Assembly (NCBI GenBank): GCA_030425145.1
Contig: JAUHVK010000021.1
Coordinates: 1 to 64,000, forward strand
Length of the DNA: 64,000 bases
Direction: 5' to 3'
Origin: Alphaproteobacteria bacterium
GTDB taxonomy: Bacteria; Pseudomonadota; Alphaproteobacteria; Rhodobacterales; Rhodobacteraceae
Of this stretch, positions 24,831 to 35,592 are shown one piece after another. Within the stretch, counting starts at the first letter, position 1, and each line of letters begins with the position of its first letter. The position numbers and the translations under genes were made by a program. The notes under the pieces are model-generated. The model was not told the DNA's origin. It was given only the letters and a program-made list of their open reading frames with translations, and made no database searches.

Positions 24831-26489
24831 ATGAAGGTGGCAAAAACTCTGGCCGCAAAAAACACAGCCGTGGACAATGACTGGTGGCGGGGCGCGGTGA
24901 TCTACCAGATCTACCCGCGCAGCTATCAGGACAGCAACGGCGATGGCGTTGGCGATCTGCTGGGTATCGCGCAACGGCTGCCTTATGTGGCTTCACTGGG
25001 CGTGGATGCCATCTGGATCAGCCCGTTCTTCACCTCTCCGATGAAGGATTTTGGCTACGACGTCAGTGACTATTGTGATGTCGATCCGCTGTTCGGATCA
25101 CTGGCAGATTTCGATGTGCTTGTGCAGACCGCGCACCGTCTTGGGATCCGTGTGATGATTGATCTCGTTCTGTCGCACACCTCGGACCAGCACCCTTGGT
25201 TCCAACTCAGCCGCTCCAGCCGCGATAACGAAAAAGCGGATTGGTATGTCTGGTCCGACCCACAGCCCGACGGCACACCGCCGAACAACTGGCTGTCGAT
25301 CTTTGGTGGATCGGCATGGCAGTGGGACCCGCGGCGTGAGCAGTACTATCTGCACAACTTTCTGACCTCGCAGCCGGACCTCAACTTCCACAACCCGGAT
25401 GTGCAACAGGCGCTTCTGGACGTGACGCGGTTCTGGCTGGATCGGGGCGTCGATGGTTTCCGCCTCGACACAATCAACTTCTATTTCCACGACAAGGAAC
25501 TGCGCAGCAATCCGGCGCTGCCCAAGGAACGGCGTAACTCGACCATCGCGCCGTCGGTGAACCCGTATAACCATCAGGAACACCTCTATTCAAAGAACCA
25601 GCCCGAGAACCTGGCCTTCCTCGAGCGGTTCCGGGCCTTGCTCGACGAATACAACGGCACCACCTCCGTCGGTGAGGTTGGCGACGCGCAGCGCGGGCTC
25701 GAGATCATGGGCGAATACACCAAGGGCGAGAATCGCGTTCACATGTGCTACGCGTTCGAATTCCTGTCTGGCGTGGAACCCACCGCCGCCCGCTTTGCAG
25801 AAGTGCTGGGTCAGGTCGATGACGTCGCTGCAGACGGCTGGGCCTGTTGGGCGTTTTCCAACCACGACGTGGCGCGCCATGCCTCGCGCTGGAACCTGTC
25901 GCCCGCCGCACAGCGCCTCTTTACCACGCTGCTGATGTGTCTGCGCGGATCGGTTTGCATCTATCAGGGCGAAGAATTGGGTTTGCCGGAAGCCGAGGTT
26001 GGGTTTGAGGATCTGCAAGACCCTTATGGCATCGAGTTCTGGCCGGAATACAAAGGCCGTGATGGCTGCCGCACGCCGATGGTGTGGGAGCCGTCGAACC
26101 AGAACGGTGGGTTCACGTCGGGCCAGCCCTGGCTGCCGGTGAGCCACGAGCACCTGAACCGCACGGTGTCGCATCAGGAAGACGACCCGGCCGCGATCCT
26201 GCATCATTACCGCCGCGCAATCGCCTTCCGTCACGCACAGCCGGCGCTGGCCAAGGGCGACCATGATGGCGTCAAAAGCACCGATACGGTTGTGCATTTC
26301 ACCCGCAGCCACGACGGCGCGACGATCTTCTGCGCCTTCAACCTCAGCGACCAGCCCGCCACGATGGACATGCCAGCGGGGAACTGGGCGCAGATCGGTC
26401 TGGAATTGGGGAGTGCCGGACCGCAGGCAGATGGCAAATTGCATCTTGGGCCGTGGCAGCCATGCCTCGCGCTGAAAATGAAGTCCTGA
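24831..26489 (+). CDS. aglA: GH13 alpha-glucosidase
   Basis: A 552-aa cytosolic alpha-amylase-family enzyme. Conserved regions: DLVLSHTSDQHPWF, the nucleophile Asp in GFRLDTINFY, the acid Glu in SVGEVGDA and the stabilising Asp in FSNHDVARH. It releases glucose from imported maltose, sucrose-type or trehalose-type sugars. The resulting glucose feeds glk. It lies between aglG and aglK. Confidence 0.93.
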   Translation: MKVAKTLAAKNTAVDNDWWRGAVIYQIYPRSYQDSNGDGVGDLLGIAQRLPYVASLGVDAIWISPFFTSPMKDFGYDVSDYCDVDPLFGSLADFDVLVQTAHRLGIRVMIDLVLSHTSDQHPWFQLSRSSRDNEKADWYVWSDPQPDGTPPNNWLSIFGGSAWQWDPRREQYYLHNFLTSQPDLNFHNPDVQQALLDVTRFWLDRGVDGFRLDTINFYFHDKELRSNPALPKERRNSTIAPSVNPYNHQEHLYSKNQPENLAFLERFRALLDEYNGTTSVGEVGDAQRGLEIMGEYTKGENRVHMCYAFEFLSGVEPTAARFAEVLGQVDDVAADGWACWAFSNHDVARHASRWNLSPAAQRLFTTLLMCLRGSVCIYQGEELGLPEAEVGFEDLQDPYGIEFWPEYKGRDGCRTPMVWEPSNQNGGFTSGQPWLPVSHEHLNRTVSHQEDDPAAILHHYRRAIAFRHAQPALAKGDHDGVKSTDTVVHFTRSHDGATIFCAFNLSDQPATMDMPAGNWAQIGLELGSAGPQADGKLHLGPWQPCLALKMKS

Positions 26490-26516
26490 GAGAGACAGGA
26501 TTAGGGAGGGACAGTC

Positions 26517-27605
<1,089 letters not shown>

Positions 27606-27681
27606 CCAATGGCATTTGGGTATTGCGACGGCCTCGGGCATTGTCCGGGGTCGTTTGCTTTTCCTGTGGGCGATTGGCGCA

Positions 27682-27696
27682 GTTCCGCCTTTGTTC
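27682..27696 (+). promoter_or_regulatory. LexA (SOS) box of uvrA
   Basis: GTTC-CGCCTTT-GTTC is an exact match to the alphaproteobacterial SOS operator GTTC-N7-GTTC, 66 bases before the uvrA start. It predicts damage-inducible expression of uvrA. Confidence 0.85.
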
Positions 27697-27761
27697 TCAT
27701 TTTTCGATTGGAGAAACCAACCTCGTCTACTATGTGTTAACCGACTGCATCGGGGGACTGT

Positions 27762-30647
27762 ATGGCCGAGCTGAAAAACATCGAAGTGCGCGGTGCGCGC
27801 GAGCACAATCTCAAAAACATCGACGTGGACATCCCGCGCGATCAGCTTGTGGTGATCACCGGTCTGTCGGGGTCGGGCAAGTCTTCCCTGGCGTTTGACA
27901 CGATCTATGCCGAAGGCCAGCGCCGATATGTGGAATCCCTGTCCGCCTATGCGCGGCAGTTCCTCGACATGATGGAAAAGCCGGACGTGGATCATATCTC
28001 CGGCCTGAGCCCCGCAATTTCCATCGAACAAAAGACCACGTCGAAGAACCCCCGTTCGACGGTCGGCACGGTGACCGAGATTTACGACTACCTGCGTCTG
28101 CTTTTTGCACGCGTCGGAACGCCTTACAGTCCGGCCACAGGTCTGCCCATCGAGGCACAGCAGGTGCAGGACATGGTCGACCGCGTCATGGCGATGGAGG
28201 AGGGCACACGCGCCTATCTTCTGGCGCCCATCGTGCGAGACCGTAAGGGTGAATACCGCAAGGAATTTCTGGAGTTGCGCAAGCAGGGCTTTCAGAGGGT
28301 CAAGGTCGACGGGCAGTTCTACGAATTGGACGAGCCGCCGACGCTCGACAAGAAGTTCCGCCATGACATCGACGTTGTGGTTGACCGTCTCGTGGTAAAA
28401 GAGGGGCTTGAGACCCGTCTGGCCGACAGTTTCCGCACCGCTCTGGATCTCGCCGATGGCATCGCCATTCTCGAAACCGCACCCAGCGAAGGCGAGCCGG
28501 AACGCTCCACCTTCTCCGAACGGTTTGCCTGCCCGGTCAGCGGCTTCACCATCCCGGAAATCGAACCACGCCTGTTCTCCTTCAACGCACCGTTTGGCGC
28601 GTGCCCGGAGTGCGATGGTTTGGGCGTTGAGCTGTTCTTTGACGAACGATTGGTGGTGCCCGATGTCACGCTCAAGATCGCGGAAGGCGCGCTGGCGCCG
28701 TGGCGTAAAGGCAAATCCCCGTATTTCCTGCAAACCATCGAAGCGATTGCCAAGCACTACGAGTTCAACAAGAACGCGCGCTGGAAAGACCTTGATCCGC
28801 ATGTGCAACAGGTCTTCCTCTACGGCTCAGGCGAGGAAGAGATCCCGTTCCGCTATGACGAAGGTGGCCGCGTTTACCAAGTGACACGCACCTTCGAAGG
28901 TGTGATTCCGAACATGGAGCGCCGCTACCGCGAGACTGACAGCAACTGGATCCGCGAAGAGTTCGAGCGCTACCAGAACAACCGCTCCTGCGGCACTTGC
29001 GGTGGCTACCGCCTGCGGGAAGAGGCATTGTCCGTGAAGATCGGCCCGAGCAATGATCCCGAACATTTGCTCCATGTCGGGCAAGTGGTCGAGATGTCGA
29101 TCAAAGAGGCGTTCGAGTGGTGCAAGACGGTGCCTGAGCACCTGACCAATCAGAAGAACGAGATCGCCAAGGCCATCCTCAAGGAAATCCGCGAACGGCT
29201 TGGATTCCTCAATAACGTGGGCCTCGAATACCTGACGCTCAGCCGCAATGCAGGCACGCTGTCCGGTGGGGAAAGCCAGCGTATTCGTCTGGCCAGCCAG
29301 ATCGGCTCTGGCCTGACCGGCGTCCTCTACGTACTCGACGAACCTTCCATTGGCCTGCATCAGCGCGACAATGACCGCCTGCTGGGAACGCTGAAATCCC
29401 TGCGGGATCAGGGCAACACGGTGATCGTGGTCGAACATGACGAAGAGGCGATCCGCGAAGCCGACTATGTGTTCGACATCGGCCCGGGCGCAGGCGTGCA
29501 TGGCGGCCGCGTCGTGTCACACGGCACACCGAAAGACGTGGCGGACGATCCCGCTTCGCTGACTGGCCAATACCTGAGCGGCGCGCGCGAGATCGCGGTT
29601 CCGTCGGAACGCCGTGCGGGCAAGAAGGGCAAGTCTGTTCAGGTCGTCAAAGCGACCGGGAACAACCTGCAAAACGTGACGGCTGAATTCCCTCTGGGCA
29701 AATTCGTCTGCGTGACCGGCGTGTCCGGCGGCGGCAAGTCCACGCTGACGATTGAGACCCTGTTCAAAACCGCCTCCATGCGGCTGAACGGGGCGCGTCA
29801 AACGCCAGCGCCCTGCGAAACGATCAAGGGGCTGGAACATCTGGACAAGGTGATCGACATCGACCAGCGCCCCATCGGGCGCACACCGCGATCGAACCCG
29901 GCGACCTATACCGGGGCTTTCACACCGATCCGCGACTGGTTCGCTGGTCTGCCCGAAGCCAAGGCACGTGGGTACAAGCCGGGGCGGTTCAGTTTCAACG
30001 TCAAAGGTGGGCGCTGCGAGGCGTGTCAGGGTGACGGGGTCATCAAGATTGAGATGCACTTCCTGCCCGACGTTTATGTCACCTGCGAGACCTGCAAAGG
30101 CGCGCGATACAATCGTGAGACTCTGGAAATCAAGTTTAAAGGCAAGAGCATAGCCGACGTTCTTGATATGACAGTTGAGGACGCGCAGGAGTTCTTCAAG
30201 GCGGTGCCGAGCATCCGCGAAAAGATGGACGCACTGGTGCGCGTCGGCCTTGGATACATCAAGGTGGGCCAGCAGGCGACCACGCTTTCAGGCGGTGAGG
30301 CGCAGCGTGTGAAGCTGTCGAAAGAGCTTGCCAAACGGTCAACGGGACGAACGCTCTACATCCTCGATGAGCCGACAACTGGCTTGCATTTCGAGGATGT
30401 ACGCAAACTTCTCGAAGTGCTTCATGAACTTGTGGATCAGGGGAATTCGGTCATCGTGATCGAACACAACCTCGATGTCATCAAGACCGCGGACTGGCTG
30501 ATCGACATTGGCCCGGAAGGTGGCGATGGTGGTGGTCAGATCGTGGCGACCGGCACCCCCGAAGAGGTGTCCGAAGTCGCAGCGTCCCATACCGGGCGCT
30601 ACCTCAAGCCGATGTTGACGGCGAAGAAACCGATCGCTGCGGAATGA
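27762..30647 (+). CDS. uvrA: Excinuclease ABC subunit A
   Basis: A 961-aa UvrA of normal length. It has two ABC ATPase units with Walker A loops [10 protein letters not shown] and [10 protein letters not shown], signature segments [12 protein letters not shown] and [12 protein letters not shown], and zinc-binding cysteine pairs ([31 protein letters not shown]). It recognises bulky DNA damage and loads UvrB in nucleotide excision repair. A LexA box lies upstream. Its stop codon is only 4 bases from that of the convergent Hint gene. Confidence 0.98.
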   Translation: MAELKNIEVRGAREHNLKNIDVDIPRDQLVVITGLSGSGKSSLAFDTIYAEGQRRYVESLSAYARQFLDMMEKPDVDHISGLSPAISIEQKTTSKNPRSTVGTVTEIYDYLRLLFARVGTPYSPATGLPIEAQQVQDMVDRVMAMEEGTRAYLLAPIVRDRKGEYRKEFLELRKQGFQRVKVDGQFYELDEPPTLDKKFRHDIDVVVDRLVVKEGLETRLADSFRTALDLADGIAILETAPSEGEPERSTFSERFACPVSGFTIPEIEPRLFSFNAPFGACPECDGLGVELFFDERLVVPDVTLKIAEGALAPWRKGKSPYFLQTIEAIAKHYEFNKNARWKDLDPHVQQVFLYGSGEEEIPFRYDEGGRVYQVTRTFEGVIPNMERRYRETDSNWIREEFERYQNNRSCGTCGGYRLREEALSVKIGPSNDPEHLLHVGQVVEMSIKEAFEWCKTVPEHLTNQKNEIAKAILKEIRERLGFLNNVGLEYLTLSRNAGTLSGGESQRIRLASQIGSGLTGVLYVLDEPSIGLHQRDNDRLLGTLKSLRDQGNTVIVVEHDEEAIREADYVFDIGPGAGVHGGRVVSHGTPKDVADDPASLTGQYLSGAREIAVPSERRAGKKGKSVQVVKATGNNLQNVTAEFPLGKFVCVTGVSGGGKSTLTIETLFKTASMRLNGARQTPAPCETIKGLEHLDKVIDIDQRPIGRTPRSNPATYTGAFTPIRDWFAGLPEAKARGYKPGRFSFNVKGGRCEACQGDGVIKIEMHFLPDVYVTCETCKGARYNRETLEIKFKGKSIADVLDMTVEDAQEFFKAVPSIREKMDALVRVGLGYIKVGQQATTLSGGEAQRVKLSKELAKRSTGRTLYILDEPTTGLHFEDVRKLLEVLHELVDQGNSVIVIEHNLDVIKTADWLIDIGPEGGDGGGQIVATGTPEEVSEVAASHTGRYLKPMLTAKKPIAAE

Positions 30648-30651
30648 TAGC

Positions 30652-32226
30652 TTACGCGGCGCGGGCTTTAAGCGCCTGCGCCTCGTAGGTTTTAAGAATG
30701 GGCCGCGCAGCTTCCCAGCTGCCCGTGTCCAGATTCGCCAGTTCGGGGAACAGCGTGATGATTTCGGCGCAGGCTTCGTCCGAGAACGTGTAGCGCATCA
30801 TCGGGCCGGGCAGGTAACTTTCGGACAGCAGACCGCTCGACGTCAGAATGTTGTGCTGATCAAAGAGCAGATGCACATAGGTCACCGAGGCTGCACTTTC
30901 CTCACGGCGCACGGTCTTGCCGTTCACCAGATCCTTGGCCTTGATCAGCACTTCCGAGTCCCCAAACATCAGGTCGGCCCAGATGTCCCGAACCAGAACG
31001 CGATGCTGTGGTGACAGAAGAACATCCGCCTCGGCCCCAAAACTGCCTTTGCAGATACGGATGGGGGCAAAATTGCCAGTTGCCTCAATCTCACGCGATC
31101 CGACCCAGCGAATGGGTTGAACGCTATTGTCCAACGTGATGACAAGATCACCGGGGCGCAGGTCTTCGACCGGAACCGGACCCCGCGGCGTATCGATCAG
31201 CGTTCCTGCGACAAAGCAGGGCAATTGGTTGACCTGAACGATGCCGGTGTCTTCCTGTCCCAGCCCGTTGTTGATCGTGTAAGTGAAATAGGTGGTTTCT
31301 ATGTCTCCGTCGGACAGCACGGTCAGAGTGCCATCTGCATTCAGGGTCACCGTCTGCCCCGTGGTCAGCGTGACTGTGCCACCCGGGCCAACAGCGATGT
31401 CATTGATATGGGTAACGGTCAGCGTGCCCCCCGTTGTGCTGTCGTTGTTCAGCACGTTGATAGTTTTGGAACTGTTCAGACCGAGATTTGCGCTGTCGTC
31501 CTGCGCGATGATCGATGACTGGATAGACCCGCCGGCAATCAGGAAATTGGTGTCATAGTTGGGGTCGGACGTGTCCGCGACACCCAGTTTGATCGTGTTC
31601 GGGACTCCGGGGTTCACTGGCGCGACAAAAGTCAGCGTCACGGTAAGCCCGTCCATCTCGGTGTTGTACTGGTCGCCGGTGTTGTCTTTATAAAGGTTCG
31701 GTGTTGTCGCGCTGTTGATGTTACCGATCGACGCCTGTCCGTTGCCGACATTTACCGTCGCTTCGACCCCGTTGACCCAAACACCGACTGTGTCGAGAAA
31801 GTCGGAATTCACGAATTCCGGATATTCATCCGATGCGATGACGAAATCGACGGTGATGAAATCACCTGTTGGCGTAAACACCACTTCAAGAAAGGCCGCG
31901 TCAAAGGTGTTGCGTCCGGCCAGTGCATCGAAATCCGCATCACGGTTGATGCCGTTTGTATTGGTCCCGGTCGATCCGCTGATATTGGTGTTGGTTGTCC
32001 CGGAATTGTTCGTGAAATCAGCCACAAGCCCCGTCGACATGATGACGCCGGAATCTCCCGGAACGACGTTGGGAGAGATCGTGTTGCCATTGCTGTAGAT
32101 GCCGGAAGAGCGGAAATCGCCGGAATAGGTTGCGCTGCTGACCGTGACGCCGTTGCCGAATATGGCATTGGCCATCTGCAATGCCGTGGCATTGATGTCG
32201 ATCGGAAGTTCCTGAGCGATAGGCAT
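30652..32226 (-). CDS. Choice-of-anchor L / Hint-domain surface protein
   Basis: A 524-aa protein of a layout frequent in Rhodobacteraceae. Residues of about 10-235 resemble a choice-of-anchor L domain (LQMANAIFGNGVTVSSATYSG; FVIASDEYPEF). A short cadherin-like or VCBS-like stretch covers about 240-330. A Hint (hedgehog/intein) domain begins at Cys337 in CFVAGTLIDTPRG and includes LSPQHRVLV. No N-terminal signal peptide is seen, so export by a type I system is plausible. Hint domains may self-cleave at their first cysteine; here a long C-terminal part follows. The start codon is preceded by a long hairpin (32232-32283) that covers the ribosome-binding region. Confidence 0.85.
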   Translation of the reverse strand: MPIAQELPIDINATALQMANAIFGNGVTVSSATYSGDFRSSGIYSNGNTISPNVVPGDSGVIMSTGLVADFTNNSGTTNTNISGSTGTNTNGINRDADFDALAGRNTFDAAFLEVVFTPTGDFITVDFVIASDEYPEFVNSDFLDTVGVWVNGVEATVNVGNGQASIGNINSATTPNLYKDNTGDQYNTEMDGLTVTLTFVAPVNPGVPNTIKLGVADTSDPNYDTNFLIAGGSIQSSIIAQDDSANLGLNSSKTINVLNNDSTTGGTLTVTHINDIAVGPGGTVTLTTGQTVTLNADGTLTVLSDGDIETTYFTYTINNGLGQEDTGIVQVNQLPCFVAGTLIDTPRGPVPVEDLRPGDLVITLDNSVQPIRWVGSREIEATGNFAPIRICKGSFGAEADVLLSPQHRVLVRDIWADLMFGDSEVLIKAKDLVNGKTVRREESAASVTYVHLLFDQHNILTSSGLLSESYLPGPMMRYTFSDEACAEIITLFPELANLDTGSWEAARPILKTYEAQALKARAA

Positions 32227-32231
32227 GTGAT

Positions 32232-32283
32232 GCCGCCTTGCATAAAACCAGAGTTAGCACTGGTTTTGCCTGTGCAAGGCGGC
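32232..32283 (-). promoter_or_regulatory. Nested 5' UTR hairpin covering the Hint gene ribosome binding region
   Basis: On the coding strand, GCCGCCTTGCA pairs with TGCAAGGCGGC (perfect 11 base pairs), and within the loop AAAACCAG pairs with CTGGTTTT (8 base pairs). The outer stem ends 5 bases before the ATG, and its 3' strand contains the only Shine-Dalgarno-like bases (AAGG). Translation should be blocked unless the stem opens, so thermal, protein or small-RNA control is possible. Confidence 0.6.
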
Positions 32284-32358
32284 GATCTTTTGTGGTGATT
32301 AAGTTATCTTTTAGGCAATCTTTAGGCTATTAGGTTCTAACTTTGGATAGGTCCGCGA

Positions 32359-33231
32359 TTAACCCCACCCGCGTTTTTCGAAACGTGGCAGCATCGCAGA
32401 GAAATCGCGCCCCTTACCGTCTTCCTCTTCGACAAAGCGCTGGTAAAGCGTGGTGGCAGCCTGTCCCATCGGTGTATCCGCGTCCGAGGCTTCGGCGGCC
32501 TGTTGGCTCAGTCGGAGATCCTTGAGCATCAATTCCGCAGCAAAACCAGGGGTATAGTCGTTGTCCGCAGGGCTTTTGGGGCCAATGCCCGGGGCCGGGC
32601 AATATGCGTTCATCGACCAACTGTATCCCGAAGAGGTGCTCACCACATCGAACATCGCCTGCCGGTCGAGACCCAGCTTATCGGCAAGGGCAAAGGCTTC
32701 GCAGGTGGCGATCATGGTCACACCAAGGATCATGTTGTTGCAGATCTTGGCCGCCTGACCATTGCCGGATGCGCCGCAATGAACCGATTTCTGCCCCATG
32801 ATTTCAAAAAGGGGCAGGGCAGTTGTGTAGGCTTCGTCCGAGCCACCCACCATGAAGGTCAGCGTTCCCGCTGCCGCGCCGCCGATCCCGCCTGACACGG
32901 GGGCATCCAGTGGCAGCAATCCGGCAGCTTCGGCATCGCTGGCAACCGCGCGGGCGCTGTCTACGTCCACGGTTGAGCAATCGAGAAGCACCGCACCCTT
33001 GCGCATCGCAGGAATGACCTGTGCCGCCACCGCGCGCAGGATGTCGCCGTTGGGCAGCATGGTGATAACCACATCCGCACCCTCTGCGGCCAGTGCGGCG
33101 GTGCGTGCGTTGGACACGCCGTCCACCGTCACGGTCGCCATGTCGTATCCCGTCACATCATGGCCGGCCTTCGCCAGGTTCCCTGCCATCGGCGCGCCCA
33201 TATTGCCCAGTCCGATAAACCCGATTTTCAT
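32359..33231 (-). CDS. mmsB: 3-hydroxyisobutyrate dehydrogenase
   Basis: A 290-aa beta-hydroxyacid dehydrogenase: GLGNMGAPMAGNLAKAG binds NAD, DAPVSGGIGGAAAGTL is the substrate segment and GNGQAAKICNN carries the catalytic lysine. It oxidises 3-hydroxyisobutyrate to methylmalonate semialdehyde in valine breakdown. Its ATG overlaps the stop codon of the preceding hydrolase gene by 4 bases. Confidence 0.93.
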   Translation of the reverse strand: MKIGFIGLGNMGAPMAGNLAKAGHDVTGYDMATVTVDGVSNARTAALAAEGADVVITMLPNGDILRAVAAQVIPAMRKGAVLLDCSTVDVDSARAVASDAEAAGLLPLDAPVSGGIGGAAAGTLTFMVGGSDEAYTTALPLFEIMGQKSVHCGASGNGQAAKICNNMILGVTMIATCEAFALADKLGLDRQAMFDVVSTSSGYSWSMNAYCPAPGIGPKSPADNDYTPGFAAELMLKDLRLSQQAAEASDADTPMGQAATTLYQRFVEEEDGKGRDFSAMLPRFEKRGWG

Positions 33232-34280
33232 GCCTCGCTCCTCCGTTCGAATGTCACGTTTTCGCCCGTCACCGGACGCAGCATCGCTGCCACTTCCGCC
33301 TGGGGTACCCCGGTCAGATCATGCGACCATTTGGGTGATTTGTCTTTGTCGATGATCGCCGCGCGGATACCTTCTATGAAGTCGCCATGCTCCATCGAAC
33401 GCGAGGTGAACCGGTATTCGAGTTCCAGTGCGCGCCGGATGTCGCTCGGACCAGAGCGTAGCTGCTTCAGCACCTCCAGCGTAAAGGCCATAGACAGCGG
33501 CGCATTCCGCGAGAGTTTGGTCAGCGCCTGTTTGGCGAAATCCCCCGTATCGGCTTCAAGCGCGGTGACAATCTCGCCAAGTGTCTCTCCGGCAAACAGT
33601 ATATCGATCTGTGCCCGATGTTCGGCGAGAGCAGCCTGTGGCGCATCTTGCGCGGCCTTGGTCAAAGCGGAGACATTGCCGTGAGTGCAGAGAGCGACTT
33701 TGATGCCCTCCCACTGGCTTTCCGGCACATAGAGATCGGCAAAGCCGACAAAGATCGCGTCGCCCGGACCCATTCGGTCGGCAGTCAGGCCGAGATAGTT
33801 ACCGATGCGCCCGGGGGCATTTGCCAGAATAAACGACCCACCCACGTCGGGGATCAACCCGATGCCGCATTCCGGCATGGCGATGCGGCTGCTGTCTCCG
33901 ACAACGCGATGCGATCCATGACAGCCCACGCCGACGCCGCCGCCCATGGTGAAACCTTGCAGGAAACTGACCACGGGTTTGGGATATTCGGACAAGAGCG
34001 CGTTCATCCGGTACTCGTCGCGCCAGAAGCGTTGCCCATAGGCGTAATTGCCCGCCATGCCCGTGGCGTACATCTCGGCAATGTCACCGCCGGCGCAGAA
34101 CGCCTTTTCGCCGACCGCGTCGATCAGCACGAGCTTCACGGTTGGATCATCGCGCCAATCCCACAGGGCGTCCTCGATCGCCAGGCACATGTCGTAGGTC
34201 AGAGCATTCAACGCTTTCGGGCGGGTCAGCGTGATCCGTCCAGCGTGGCCATCTTTGCGAATGTCGATATCGGTCATCAT
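33228..34280 (-). CDS. 3-hydroxyisobutyryl-CoA hydrolase (enoyl-CoA hydratase family)
   Basis: A 350-aa crotonase-fold enzyme. GDIAEMYATG and GFTMGGGVGVGCHGSHRV form the oxyanion-hole region, and MPECGIGLIPDVGGS with a following C-terminal helix bundle is typical of the hydrolase branch rather than true hydratases. It releases 3-hydroxyisobutyrate for MmsB. Two adjacent ATGs (34280 and 34277) are possible starts. The ribosome binding site is weak. Confidence 0.88.
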   Translation of the reverse strand: MMTDIDIRKDGHAGRITLTRPKALNALTYDMCLAIEDALWDWRDDPTVKLVLIDAVGEKAFCAGGDIAEMYATGMAGNYAYGQRFWRDEYRMNALLSEYPKPVVSFLQGFTMGGGVGVGCHGSHRVVGDSSRIAMPECGIGLIPDVGGSFILANAPGRIGNYLGLTADRMGPGDAIFVGFADLYVPESQWEGIKVALCTHGNVSALTKAAQDAPQAALAEHRAQIDILFAGETLGEIVTALEADTGDFAKQALTKLSRNAPLSMAFTLEVLKQLRSGPSDIRRALELEYRFTSRSMEHGDFIEGIRAAIIDKDKSPKWSHDLTGVPQAEVAAMLRPVTGENVTFERRSEA

Positions 34281-34296
34281 TCTGTGCCTATCATGT

Positions 34297-34363
34297 GGGG
34301 GAAGGGGGCTCTGCCCCCTCGGCCCTGCGGGCCTCACCCCCGAGGTATTTTCAAAACAGAGAA
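34297..34363. repeat. Dispersed roseobacter-type intergenic repeat, copy 2
   Basis: Two small hairpins, GGGGGC-TCT-GCCCCC and GGCCC-TGC-GGGCC, precede ACCCCCGAGGTATTTTCAAA and an AGAGAAG tail. It occupies the gap between the dehydrogenase and hydrolase genes, inside the operon. Its tail resembles the element at 10279-10316. It may act as a weak attenuator or a message stabiliser. Confidence 0.5.
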
Positions 34364-34376
34364 GCCCGAAAGGTCT

Positions 34377-35516
34377 TCATTTGGCGAGCATCTGCCGCGC
34401 CACGATCAGGCGCATGATCTCGTTGGTGCCTTCGAGAATTTGATGCACGCGCAGATCGCGGACCAGCTTTTCGATGCCGTAATCGGCAAGATAACCATAG
34501 CCGCCATGCAGTTGCAGGCACTGGTCCACAACCTTGCTGCCTGTGTCTGTGACGAATTTCTTGGCCATCGCGCAGAACTTGGTCGCATCCGGTGCGCCGG
34601 TGTCGAGCTTCCACGCCGCTTGGCGGAGGAAGGTACGCGCGGCCTGCATTTCAATCTCCATGTCGGCCAGTCGGAATTGAAGGGCCTGGAACTGGTCGAT
34701 GGATTTGCCGAAGGCTTTGCGCTCGGCCATATAGGCGAGCGTGGAGGTCAAACCGGTTTGCGCCGCACCCAGCGAGCAGGCCGCGATGTTGAGCCGCCCG
34801 CCATCGAGACCGGCCATCGCGTATTTGAAGCCCTGGCCTTCTTCGCCCAGCAGGTTTTCCGACGGGATCTTGCAATCATCGAACTGAACCTGACGTGTCG
34901 GTTGCGACCGCCAGCCCATCTTGTCTTCCAGCCCGCCGAAACTCAGGCCCGGGGTGCCATCCTCGATCAACACGGTCGACACGCCTTTGGGCCCATCCTC
35001 ACCTGTGCGCACCATGGCGACGTAAAGGTCTGAATAGCCACCACCCGAGATGAACGCCTTGGTACCGTTCAGCGTATAGCCCGCATTTGTCCGCTCCGCG
35101 CGCGTCTTCAGTGCGGCCGCGTCCGACCCGCTGCCCGGCTCGGTGAGGCAGTAGCTCAACACGGTTTCCATCGTCATCGCCTTGGGCAGCACGCGCGCTT
35201 TCATTTCGTCGCTGGCAAAAGCGTCGATCATCTTGGCGCACATGTTGTGAATTGAAAGGAACGCAGCGACCGACGGACAGGCCATCGACAGCGCTTCGAA
35301 AACAAGTGTCGCGTCCAACCGGCTGAGGCCGGACCCGCCACTTTCCTCGGAGACGTAGAGACCGGCAAAGCCCAATTCGCCCAGTTGCGGCCAAAGCTCT
35401 TTCGGGATTGTGCCCTGAGCTTCCCAGTCGCGGGCATAGGGCGCGATATGCTCCTGCCCAAAGGCATAGGCCATGTCGAAAATGGCGGTCTGTTCTTCCG
35501 TGAGGGCAAAATCCAT
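34377..35516 (-). CDS. Acyl-CoA dehydrogenase, probably isobutyryl-CoA dehydrogenase
   Basis: A 379-aa flavoprotein of standard length. YCLTEPGSGSDAAALKT binds FAD, and the catalytic glutamate is in QILEGTNEIMR. Position at the head of a set encoding 3-hydroxyisobutyryl-CoA hydrolase and MmsB points to isobutyryl-CoA oxidation in valine catabolism. Electrons would pass to ETF. A short/branched-chain specificity is inferred from context only. Confidence 0.88.
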   Translation of the reverse strand: MDFALTEEQTAIFDMAYAFGQEHIAPYARDWEAQGTIPKELWPQLGELGFAGLYVSEESGGSGLSRLDATLVFEALSMACPSVAAFLSIHNMCAKMIDAFASDEMKARVLPKAMTMETVLSYCLTEPGSGSDAAALKTRAERTNAGYTLNGTKAFISGGGYSDLYVAMVRTGEDGPKGVSTVLIEDGTPGLSFGGLEDKMGWRSQPTRQVQFDDCKIPSENLLGEEGQGFKYAMAGLDGGRLNIAACSLGAAQTGLTSTLAYMAERKAFGKSIDQFQALQFRLADMEIEMQAARTFLRQAAWKLDTGAPDATKFCAMAKKFVTDTGSKVVDQCLQLHGGYGYLADYGIEKLVRDLRVHQILEGTNEIMRLIVARQMLAK

Positions 35517-35592
35517 CGCGCTGCTCCTCCCCTTGGCTGCGAGAATTGAACGTTCGTTTAATTGCCAACTGTTTCAGGACTTTTGCAAAAGG

